Source: Candidatus Avelusimicrobium alvi
Lineage (GTDB): Bacteria > Elusimicrobiota > Elusimicrobia > Elusimicrobiales > Elusimicrobiaceae
Direction: 5' to 3'
NCBI GenBank assembly: GCA_002329395.1
Contig: DCTQ01000107.1
Span: forward strand, 1 to 8,070
DNA length: 8,070 nucleotides
The notes beneath the pieces were generated by a model that worked only from the letters and a program-made list of their open reading frames with translations, had not been told where the DNA came from and searched no databases. Positions 1-6,511 of this stretch are shown one piece after another (the stretch's first letter is position 1; each line of letters opens with the position of its first letter). The translations under genes and the position numbers were made by a program.

Positions 1-122
1 CGCGGCGCGTTTTACAACTCGCTATCGCTCAGACAAATAAAACGCTTCTCCCGCGTAAAACGGATTTTATAGACGGGCTAAAGGCCGGAGAGACAACGGC
101 AACAACACGGCTAAGACCTGCA

Positions 123-138
123 TAAAACGGTAAAACGG
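123..138. repeat. Tandem pair of TAAAACGG octamers
   Basis: Two exact copies of TAAAACGG lie head to tail. A third copy is at 56-63, a one-base variant TAAAACGC is at 38-45, and the inverted form GCGTTTTA is at 7-14. The inverted and direct TAAAACGC copies could pair as an 8-bp stem around a 23-base loop. Function is unknown; the motif could be part of a larger repeat that recurs elsewhere in the genome. Confidence 0.45.
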
Positions 139-139
139 A

Positions 140-158
140 CGCCCCCTTCCAGGGGGCG
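140..158. other. GC-rich hairpin
   Basis: CGCCCCCTTCCAGGGGGCG forms a perfect 8-bp stem with a 3-base loop. Neither side carries a good T-run (plus-strand continuation GTTCTCT), so it is a poor intrinsic terminator. It may be a structural part of an intergenic repeat or a weak back-up terminator. Confidence 0.4.
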
Positions 159-271
159 GTTCTCTATGCGGACACATCCGACTAATTGAGCCACACTGTT
201 TAAACAATGTTGCCAAGCACCGCAAAGTCTGCACGGCCTGCAAGGCCCCCTTCCGCTTCTCACAAATACAC

Positions 272-298
272 AAAAAACCCCGCTAAAAAGCGGGGTTT
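272..298 (-). terminator. Rho-independent terminator of the efflux operon
   Basis: Read on the minus strand, a perfect 10-bp stem AAACCCCGCT / AGCGGGGTTT closes a TTTT loop and is followed by further T residues, so the RNA ends in a U-rich tract. It begins 16 bases after the stop codon of the outer-membrane factor gene, the last gene of the minus-strand operon. The plus-strand reading also has A/T-rich flanks, but there is no plus-strand gene upstream for it to serve. Confidence 0.92.
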
Positions 299-314
299 CA
301 AGGATTCAAACCAG

Positions 315-1760
315 TTATTTTTGTTCGGTTTTAAGTTCGGCCTGCTGGGCTTTCACCAGGTTTTCGTATGGGCCAAAACCGTCCTTCACGTTCCAGCCGC
401 CGCCTAAAGCCTTGGACAAATTGACGATAGCCGCCAGTTCGTCGTTGCGGGCGGAAGCCAGGTTCATTTCGGCCGACAGCAGGTTTTCTTCCACGTCCAG
501 CAAATCCGTCACGCCGATAAGGCCCGCGTCTTCCTGCTTTTTGGTCAGGTCGTAACTGCGCTGCATGGCGGCGGTTTGCTGTTTGTACGAATCAAAAATT
601 TCACGGTTAATGCGGTTGGCGGCAATCGCGTCCAGCGCTTCTTTAAACGCGCCCTGCACCGTTTTCTCGTACGTGGCCAGCATTTCGCGGTAAGCGGCTT
701 CGGCCTGTTTGTTTTGGGCGCGGATTTTGCCGCCCTCAAAAATAGGCGCCAAAATCTGCCCGCCGACGGCCCATACGCCCGACGAGCCCCTAAACAAATT
801 ATCCAGCGCGCCGCTGGCGTAGCCGGCGGAAGCCGTCAGCGGAATGCTGGGGAAATACGAAGCGCGCGCCGCACCGATGTTGGCGTTGGCGGCAATTAAA
901 TTACCCTCTGCGGCACGCACGTCCGGCCGGCGGGCCAGCAGGTCGGAAGGGATGCCTTCCGGCACATCGGGCACCAGCGTAATGTCGGCCAGCGTTTTGC
1001 CGCGCGGGGTGTTGTTTTCAATAATTTCGCGCGGGGATTTCCCCACCAGCACGGAAAGCGCGGTTTCGGTTTGCGTGATTTTTAAACGCAGCTGCTGTTC
1101 CTGCGCCTGCACGCTGGCCATATTGGCTTCCATACGTTTTAAATCCACTTCGGTGCTGTAACCGTTTTTGTAGCGGCTGGTGTAAATGCGCACGTTTTCT
1201 TTGCGCGCGTCCAGCGTGCGCCGGGCGATAATCAGCTGTGCGTCCAGCATACGCAGGGCGAAATAATTTTTGGCTACGTCCGCCGTCAGCGTTAAACGCA
1301 CGGTATCGCGCGAAGCTTCGCTGGCCAGCAGTTTGGCGCGGGCGGCTTCGCTTAAACGGCGGTACTTACCCCACAAATCCAGCTCAAACGAAACGGACAC
1401 ATTGGCTGTGCTTTGCGTTTCGCCAGAGCCCAGATTGTTACCGGAGCGGCCAGACTCGGCAGCGGCCGAAAGGCTGGGCAGCTGGTCGGCCGTGGCAATA
1501 CCTACGGCGGCGCGGGCCTGGTCCACACGCGCGACGGCGGCCTGTAAATCCTTATTATAGGCCAGCGCATCCGCTTCCAACTGGTTTAGCACCGGGTCCT
1601 GGAACACTTCCCACCATTTGGCATTGGTAAAAATGCTGAAATTATCGGCCGCCTGTCCTTCCGGCAGATCCAATTCCGGCTGTTTATAGTTGGGGCCCAT
1701 CAGGCATCCGGCCAGCAACACAGCCGCCGCCAGCGCGGCCCATACCCGTTTAGCACTCAT
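315..1760 (-). CDS. Outer-membrane efflux lipoprotein, NodT/OprM family (TolC-like channel)
   Basis: This is the outer-membrane exit duct of a tripartite efflux pump. Proteins of this family trimerise into a beta-barrel with a long periplasmic alpha-helical tunnel. The 481-residue length fits OprM/CusC relatives. A lipoprotein signal ends in LLAGC with lipidated Cys19, followed by the family's GPNYKQP motif (residues 22-28). Other hallmarks are FELDLWGKYRR (125-135), the repeat-2 signature with ARRPDVRAAE (276-285), and the C-terminal ALGGGW (451-456). Two homologous efflux-protein repeats cover roughly 55-240 and 270-455. The start overlaps the pump gene stop as ATGA, and a strong site AAAGAGGTG (1766-1774) sits 5 bases upstream inside the pump's last codons, which supports this start and translational coupling. 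It is the last gene of the operon, just before the terminator at 272-298. Substrates cannot be read from this protein. The gene appears intact. Confidence 0.96.
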   Translation of the reverse strand: MSAKRVWAALAAAVLLAGCLMGPNYKQPELDLPEGQAADNFSIFTNAKWWEVFQDPVLNQLEADALAYNKDLQAAVARVDQARAAVGIATADQLPSLSAAAESGRSGNNLGSGETQSTANVSVSFELDLWGKYRRLSEAARAKLLASEASRDTVRLTLTADVAKNYFALRMLDAQLIIARRTLDARKENVRIYTSRYKNGYSTEVDLKRMEANMASVQAQEQQLRLKITQTETALSVLVGKSPREIIENNTPRGKTLADITLVPDVPEGIPSDLLARRPDVRAAEGNLIAANANIGAARASYFPSIPLTASAGYASGALDNLFRGSSGVWAVGGQILAPIFEGGKIRAQNKQAEAAYREMLATYEKTVQGAFKEALDAIAANRINREIFDSYKQQTAAMQRSYDLTKKQEDAGLIGVTDLLDVEENLLSAEMNLASARNDELAAIVNLSKALGGGWNVKDGFGPYENLVKAQQAELKTEQK

Positions 1761-4700
1761 AAATTCACCTCTTTATTGGCGTCGTTTTCATTGTCGGGAG
1801 CGACGACGGCCCCTTTGTTCTTCCACCCGTCAAACAGGCAGAAGAAAAGCGGAATGAACAGCGGCGCGATGGCCGTAGCGGCCAACATGCCAAACACCAC
1901 GGCGGTGCCGATGGAATGGCGGCTCGCCGCGCCCGCGCCCGTGCTGATGGCCAGCGGCACACAGCCCAGAATGAACGCCAAAGACGTCATCACAATCGGG
2001 CGGAAACGCAGTTCCGCGGCCTGGATGGCGGCTTTGGCCGTATCCACGCCCTGTTCTTTTAAAAGCACGGCAAATTCCACAATCAAAATAGCGTTCTTGG
2101 CCGCGAGACCCACCAGCGCGACCAGCGCGATTTGAAAGTAAATATCGTTGGACAGCCCGCGCACCCAGGTGCCGGCCAGCGCGCCGAAAATGGCGAACGG
2201 AACGGCCAGCAGTACGGCAATGGGCAGGCTCCATTTTTCATATTGCGCGGCCAGAATGAGAAACACCACCAGCATCCCCAGCATCAGCGCGGTGGCCGAC
2301 GAACTGCCGGAGATTTTTTCCTGATAGGTGGTGCCGGTCCAGGCCAGCGTAAAGCTGGAGTCCAGCGTTTCACGTGCGGTTTCTTCCACGGCGCGGATAG
2401 CGTCGCCGGAGCTGTAGCCCGGCGCGGGGTTTGCCATAATTTTAGCCGCGGGGAATACGTTAAACCGTTCCACCACGTCCGGCCCCAGGCTGGGCGTCAG
2501 CGTAACCAGCGTGGAAAGCGGCACCATCGCCCCCGTGTTGGAGCGGACGTAAATGCCCGAGATTTGTTCCGGGCGGGAGCGGTATTCGCCTTCGGCCTGC
2601 ATCATCACTTTAAAACTGCGGCTGGAGTACGTAAAGTCGTTTACGTACATGGTGCCGAACGTACCCTGGAGCGTGGTGTAAAGCTCGGAGAGCGAAACGC
2701 CCATGGCCTGCGCTTTAATTTCGTCCACTTCCATAGAATACTGCGGAACCGCGGCCGAGAACGTCGTGCTGACGCTGGAGAGCTCGGGGCGTTTTTTGGC
2801 GGCTTCAATAAATTTTTGCGTCTGCGCTTCCAGCGCGGCGCTGCCGCCGGAACCGCGGTTTTGGATGTAGCCTTCCAAACCGCCGGTGGTGCTCATACCC
2901 ATAATGGGCGGCGGGTTAAAGGGCATCACCACCGCGCCGGGCACTTTAAACAAAGACTCGGCATAAATCTTGCCCACCACGTCGGTGGAAGACATACCTT
3001 TCCCCTTGCGCTCTTTCCACGGTTTTAACGCCACGAACGTGGAAACCGCGTTGCTCTTCTGCGTACTGCTTAAAAGGTCAAACCCGGCAAAAGTCAGTTC
3101 CTGCGAAACGGCGGGCTGTGCCAGTACGATTTCTTCCAGCTGTTTGGCCACCGCGTCGCTGTTGGCGAGCGAGGCCGAAGGATCCAGCTGGGCGGCCACC
3201 ATAATAATGCCCTGGTCTTCTTCCGGCAGCAAACTGCCGGGCACCACTTTAAACAGGCCAAACGTCGCCAAAAACAGCAGGCCGATTAATACGCCCGACA
3301 CCGACAGACGGCGAATGAAAAACGCCACCCAGCTGCCGTATTTTTTGGTAATTTTTTCAAAAAAGCGGTCAAACTGGTAGAAGAACCCTTTGGTCGGGTG
3401 CGGCTGTTTTTTAAGCAAGAGCGCGCACAGGGCGGGCGTAAGCGTCAGCGCCACCAGGCCGGAGATAACGACGGACACCGCAATGGTAATGGCGAACTGC
3501 TGGTACATCACACCCGTAAGGCCGCCCATAAACGCCACCGGCACGAACACGGAGCACAGCACCAGCACAATGGCCACCACCGGGCCGGACACTTCGTCCA
3601 TGGCTTTAATGGTGGCTTCTTTAACGGGTAAATCCTCGTCGTGCATGATACGCTCTACGTTCTCAATAACCACGATGGCGTCGTCCACCACCATACCGAT
3701 GGCGAGCACCAGGCCGAACAGCGTCAGCGTATTAATGGAAAAGCCCAAAAGCAGCATCCCCGCAAACGCGCCGATGATGGACACCGGCACCGCCAGACAG
3801 GGAATCAGCGTGGCGCGCCAGTCTTTTAAGAACAAATACACCACGAGGAACACCAAAATCATGGCTTCAATTAAGGTGTGGATGACTTCTTCAACGGAGG
3901 CGGATACGAACAGCGTGGTGTCGTACGCCACGGTGTAGGCAATATCTAAATCCGGCGGGAAAGTCTGCGCCAGCTCCTTCATATGCGCGTCCACGGCTTT
4001 GGCGGTGGCCACCGCGTTCGCGCCCGGGGATAGGTACACCCCCACCGGCACGGCGGGTTTGCCGTTAAAACTGCCGTTAAATTCATACGTCTGGCTGCCC
4101 AGCTCCACGCGGGCCACGTCTTTTAAACGCAAAGACGTGCCGTCCGGATTGGCGCGCAGGATGATTTCTTCAAATTCTTTCGGGTCGGTCAGGCGGCCGG
4201 GCGCGATGATGGCATAGGTGCGGTCCACCTTCACGGGCAGGGGCGGCTGGCCGATTTTGCCGGCGGCGCGCTGGGCGTTCTGCGCTTGCACGGCGGCGAC
4301 CAAATCGCTTACCGACAAACCGCGCTGGGACAGCACGTCCGGCTTAATCCAGATGCGGATGGAATAGTCGTTGGCGGACATTACCTGCGCGTCGCCCACG
4401 CCTTCAATACGCTTCAAATCGTCTACAATGTTCAGCAGCGCGTAGTTGCCGATGGTCGTCGTGTCCGAGTGTCCGTTGGGCGAATACAGCGCGATTAACT
4501 GCAAAATGGCGGAAGATTTTTTATTGACCTGAATCCCGTAGCGGCGCACGTCTTCGGGCAGGGTGGCGGTGGCGCCCTGGACGCGGTTGTTGACGTTAAT
4601 CATCGCCTGGTCCGGGTCCGTGCCGACCTTAAACGAAACGGTCAGGTTCATATCGCCGTTGGAAGAGGAAGTGGAGTTCATATACAGCATATCCTCCACG

Positions 4701-4915
4701 CCGTTGACCTGCTGTTCTATCGGCGCGGCCACCGTGTTGGCGATTACTTCGGGGCTCGCGCCCGGATAGCTGGCGGTTACCGCCACGGTGGGCGGCGTTA
4801 AATCCGGGTATTGTTCAATGGGGAGCATGGTGATGGACACGATGCCCGCCAGCGAAATAAGCAGCGAGATAACCGTTGAAAAAATCGGCCGGTTGATGAA
4901 AAATTTAGAGAACAT
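1757..4915 (-). CDS. RND (HAE1/AcrB-type) multidrug efflux pump, inner-membrane subunit
   Basis: This is a proton-driven hydrophobe/amphiphile exporter of the resistance-nodulation-division superfamily, related to AcrB/MexB. Its 1052 residues match AcrB (1049). It starts with the typical MFSKFFINRPIF, with TM1 at about 10-30. A large periplasmic loop follows (about 31-340), then a TM block (about 341-560), the second periplasmic loop (about 561-870), and the final TM block (about 872-1030). Proton-relay residues are present: the Asp pair D411/D412 in GMVVDDAIVVIENV, K940 in LAAKNAILIVEF, and R972 in FRPIVMTSLAF. A heavy-metal (CusA-type) exporter is unlikely because the Asp pair and periplasmic sequence are of the drug type. 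The start has AGGGGG (4921-4926) 5 bases upstream, overlapping the adaptor's TAG stop. The stop overlaps the next gene as ATGA. Some binding-pocket aromatics differ from AcrB, so the substrate range may differ. Confidence 0.97.
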   Translation of the reverse strand: MFSKFFINRPIFSTVISLLISLAGIVSITMLPIEQYPDLTPPTVAVTASYPGASPEVIANTVAAPIEQQVNGVEDMLYMNSTSSSNGDMNLTVSFKVGTDPDQAMINVNNRVQGATATLPEDVRRYGIQVNKKSSAILQLIALYSPNGHSDTTTIGNYALLNIVDDLKRIEGVGDAQVMSANDYSIRIWIKPDVLSQRGLSVSDLVAAVQAQNAQRAAGKIGQPPLPVKVDRTYAIIAPGRLTDPKEFEEIILRANPDGTSLRLKDVARVELGSQTYEFNGSFNGKPAVPVGVYLSPGANAVATAKAVDAHMKELAQTFPPDLDIAYTVAYDTTLFVSASVEEVIHTLIEAMILVFLVVYLFLKDWRATLIPCLAVPVSIIGAFAGMLLLGFSINTLTLFGLVLAIGMVVDDAIVVIENVERIMHDEDLPVKEATIKAMDEVSGPVVAIVLVLCSVFVPVAFMGGLTGVMYQQFAITIAVSVVISGLVALTLTPALCALLLKKQPHPTKGFFYQFDRFFEKITKKYGSWVAFFIRRLSVSGVLIGLLFLATFGLFKVVPGSLLPEEDQGIIMVAAQLDPSASLANSDAVAKQLEEIVLAQPAVSQELTFAGFDLLSSTQKSNAVSTFVALKPWKERKGKGMSSTDVVGKIYAESLFKVPGAVVMPFNPPPIMGMSTTGGLEGYIQNRGSGGSAALEAQTQKFIEAAKKRPELSSVSTTFSAAVPQYSMEVDEIKAQAMGVSLSELYTTLQGTFGTMYVNDFTYSSRSFKVMMQAEGEYRSRPEQISGIYVRSNTGAMVPLSTLVTLTPSLGPDVVERFNVFPAAKIMANPAPGYSSGDAIRAVEETARETLDSSFTLAWTGTTYQEKISGSSSATALMLGMLVVFLILAAQYEKWSLPIAVLLAVPFAIFGALAGTWVRGLSNDIYFQIALVALVGLAAKNAILIVEFAVLLKEQGVDTAKAAIQAAELRFRPIVMTSLAFILGCVPLAISTGAGAASRHSIGTAVVFGMLAATAIAPLFIPLFFCLFDGWKNKGAVVAPDNENDANKEVNL

Positions 4916-4920
4916 ACCGT

Positions 4921-4926
4921 CCCCCT
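4921..4926 (-). promoter_or_regulatory. Ribosome binding site of the RND pump, overlapping the adaptor stop codon
   Basis: On the minus strand TAGGGGG combines the adaptor TAG stop (4927-4925) with the AGGGGG Shine-Dalgarno site of the pump, five bases before its ATG. A ribosome terminating on the adaptor would sit on the pump's initiation site, so the two are probably translationally coupled. Confidence 0.8.
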
Positions 4927-6343
4927 ATTTCCCCGCCGGGGCGGGTGCGGCGGCCGGGGCAGACGCGGGCTGGGCGGAAGCGTCGGCGGCGTCAGCGGCC
5001 GGAACCGGCGCGGGAACGGCTTGCTGCTGCGCCTCATCGGGCACGGCCTGCGCATCCGGCGCTTCGGATTTTTGAATTTCTTCTTCCAGCGCGGCTACGC
5101 CGCGTCCGTCCGGAGCGGGGGCCTGTACGGCGGGTTCTTCCCGCGATACTTTAAATTCTTTCAAATTCACCTGCACCTGCTGGCCGGAACGGATTTTAAT
5201 CAGCCCTTCGCTCACCACGCGTTCGCCGGCTTTTAAGCCGTCGGTAACGATGTACATACCGTCTTGCAGCTGGGCCTGTACGGGGCGCGCGACAACGGTG
5301 TCGTTGGCGTCAACCACGTACGCAAGCATCCCCTGCGACGTATTCAATATGGCGGAAGAAGGAATCAGCACGGCGTTTTTGTACACCGCGCCCACCAGCC
5401 TCACGCGCACAAACTGGCCCGGCATCAGGATGCGGGTATTTTTCGGGTTGGCAAATTCGGCCTTGATGGCCAGGCTGGAGGTTTGGGAATTTTCGGTGCT
5501 GTCAAAGAAAATGATTTTGCCTTTCTGCGGATAGATTTTGCCGTTGCTGAGCAAAGCCTCCACATACACGGGCGCTTCGGAGGCTGACACGGCGCGGTAC
5601 TTGTCCGCCGCCAGCTGTTCTTTCTGCGCCTCGGTGCCGATGGCGATTTGGCCCGACATAAAACCCGCGGCCAGTTTTTCAAACTGCTGGCTGGGCATAG
5701 AAAAATTGACGTACAGCGGATCAATCTGCACCATGGTGGTAAGCAGGCCGGATTCGCCCGTGGGAGAAATCAAACTGCCTACGGACTGCGCTTCCTTGCC
5801 CGCGATACCCGAAATGGGCGCGGTGACTTTGGTGTAGCCTAAATTGATTTCCGCGTCGCTCACGCCGGCCTGCGCCACTTTCACGTTGGCCTGGGCGGTT
5901 TCGTAAGCGGAGAGCGCGTTGTCGTAATCCTGCTGGCTGACGGCATTGTCCGCGCGGAGTTTTTTCATGCGCGCGTACGTGCGCTGGGTGCGCCGTTCTT
6001 CGGCTTGGGCCTGGGCCAGCGCGCCCTGGGCTTTTTCCAGCGCTACCTTATATTCTTTATCGTTGATTTGGAAAAGCTGCGTGCCCGCGGCCACGTATTC
6101 GCCTTCATTATATAAGCGGGCTTCCAAAATGCCGCCCACCTGCGCGCGGATTTGAATTTCCAGCGAACCCGCCACCTGGGCCGGGTATTCAATATTCCAC
6201 GGCAAATCCTGCTGCAGCACCGTTACGGCGCTGACGACGGGCGCGGGCATGGCGCCGCCGTCGGTCTTCTTTTTACAGCCGCAGACGAGTACGGCCGCCA
6301 GTCCCAAAACGGCCAAAGCCGCGGGAGCAAATTTTTTATTCAT
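4925..6343 (-). CDS. Periplasmic adaptor (membrane fusion) lipoprotein, AcrA/MexA type, with extended Ala/Pro tail
   Basis: This is the HlyD/AcrA-family adaptor that bridges the RND pump and the outer-membrane channel. The signal peptide ends in LVCGC, predicting lipid attachment at Cys23. A lipoyl-like half-motif lies around 62-92 (RAQVGGILEARLYNEGEYV), followed by an alpha-hairpin rich in Ala/Gln (about 97-165). The second lipoyl half is YTKVTAPISGIAGK (170-183), then come the beta-barrel (about 205-295) and the membrane-proximal domain (about 300-395, including GQFVRVRL). The core ends near residue 400. Beyond it is a roughly 70-residue tail made mainly of Ala, Pro, Gln and acidic residues, making the protein 472 residues against about 380-400 for AcrA/MexA. 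The ATG has GAGGGG (6353-6358) nine bases upstream. It is the first gene of the operon and faces the divergent promoter region. Confidence 0.96.
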   Translation of the reverse strand: MNKKFAPAALAVLGLAAVLVCGCKKKTDGGAMPAPVVSAVTVLQQDLPWNIEYPAQVAGSLEIQIRAQVGGILEARLYNEGEYVAAGTQLFQINDKEYKVALEKAQGALAQAQAEERRTQRTYARMKKLRADNAVSQQDYDNALSAYETAQANVKVAQAGVSDAEINLGYTKVTAPISGIAGKEAQSVGSLISPTGESGLLTTMVQIDPLYVNFSMPSQQFEKLAAGFMSGQIAIGTEAQKEQLAADKYRAVSASEAPVYVEALLSNGKIYPQKGKIIFFDSTENSQTSSLAIKAEFANPKNTRILMPGQFVRVRLVGAVYKNAVLIPSSAILNTSQGMLAYVVDANDTVVARPVQAQLQDGMYIVTDGLKAGERVVSEGLIKIRSGQQVQVNLKEFKVSREEPAVQAPAPDGRGVAALEEEIQKSEAPDAQAVPDEAQQQAVPAPVPAADAADASAQPASAPAAAPAPAGK

Positions 6344-6367
6344 AAAACAATTCCCCTCTTACTCAAG

Positions 6368-6381
6368 TGTAACGTATTACA
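6368..6381. promoter_or_regulatory. Candidate repressor operator, TGTAA-N4-TTACA palindrome
   Basis: TGTAACGTATTACA has perfect 5-base half-sites around a 4-base centre. It lies 25 bases before the adaptor start codon, next to the best minus-strand -10 candidate, so a bound dimer would cover the transcription start of the pump operon. Drug pumps are often repressed by TetR- or MarR-type dimers that bind such sites. No regulator is encoded in the window, so the partner is unknown. A chance palindrome of this size in AT-rich DNA is possible. Confidence 0.33.
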
Positions 6382-6384
6382 AGC

Positions 6385-6413
6385 ATTGTATAAAATTTTC
6401 TCCGTCAAATCAG
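6385..6413 (-). promoter_or_regulatory. Weak candidate promoter of the efflux operon
   Basis: On the minus strand TACAAT (6390-6385) matches the sigma70 -10 consensus at five of six positions, but the hexamer 17 bases upstream (CTGATT, 6413-6408) is a poor -35. A better -35-like TTGACG (6408-6403) is only 12 bases from it. The promoter may be weak or activator-dependent, or the real start may lie elsewhere in this AT-rich gap. Confidence 0.28.
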
Positions 6414-6454
6414 CCGTTTTTTGGACTATAAATAAACTAACCCAAAAGCGCCGG

Positions 6455-6483
6455 CTGACAAACGGCCCCCAAACGCATATAAT
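6455..6483 (+). promoter_or_regulatory. Sigma70-type promoter of the dehydrogenase-cysK operon
   Basis: CTGACA (6455-6460, five of six to TTGACA) and a perfect TATAAT (6478-6483) are separated by exactly 17 bases. Transcription should start near 6490, giving a leader of only about 20 bases that carries AAGGGGG (6499-6505) six bases before the ATG at 6512. A leader this short leaves no room for a riboswitch or attenuator. Confidence 0.8.
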
Positions 6484-6511
6484 AAAAGAAAAGAAATGAA
6501 GGGGGAAAATT

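Larger units (their letters stand above)
1..271. other. Non-coding region with short repeats; no convincing gene
   Basis: No open frame here has a credible start and ribosome binding site. The longest minus-strand frame (67-273) would need a TTG start inside the terminator T-tract, and it encodes an Arg/Pro/Cys-rich peptide unlike any family I recognise. What is visible is a set of TAAAACG-type octamers (7-14 inverted, 38-45, 56-63, 123-130, 131-138), a GC hairpin at 140-158 and a mirror-symmetric CTCGCTATCGCTC at 18-30. The stretch lies downstream of the efflux operon terminator. It may be a dispersed intergenic repeat or the decayed end of a neighbouring gene; the sequence alone does not decide. 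Confidence 0.5.
6344..6511. other. Divergent intergenic region between pump operon and dehydrogenase-cysK operon
   Basis: This 168-base gap is AT-rich compared with the flanking genes and controls both operons. It holds the ribosome binding sites of both first genes, the strong rightward promoter, the weak leftward candidate and the TGTAA-N4-TTACA palindrome. A further 7-base inverted pair, TCAGCCG (6410-6416) and CGGCTGA (6452-6458), overlaps the rightward -35 region and could be a second regulator site or chance. I see no RNA gene here. Confidence 0.6.

Noticed and set aside
67..273. A small minus-strand frame rich in Arg, Pro and Cys downstream of the operon terminator
   Set aside because: It needs a TTG start inside the terminator T-tract with no ribosome binding site. 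The peptide resembles nothing I know. It may be a relic or part of a repeat, but is not supported as a gene.
2132..3028. A 298-codon open frame on the plus strand, opposite the RND pump gene
   Set aside because: Its product is rich in His, Arg, Gly and Ala with no recognisable domain, and it mirrors the codon pattern of the conserved pump on the other strand. It is a GC-driven shadow frame.
3390..3938. A 182-codon plus-strand frame rich in Ser, Thr and Met opposite the pump
   Set aside because: It lies fully antisense to the transmembrane core of a clearly conserved gene. The composition is the expected complement of membrane-protein codons, with no family match.
1757..4915. Heavy-metal (CusA-type) RND exporter
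   Set aside because: The sequence follows the drug-exporting HAE1 type, with an Asp pair, AcrB-like length and NAQRAAGKIG region, and I saw no methionine cluster typical of copper/silver pumps.
6344..6511. A riboswitch or small RNA in the divergent intergenic region
   Set aside because: The rightward leader is only about 20 bases after the predicted start, and the leftward side shows no stable paired structure beyond the short palindrome.
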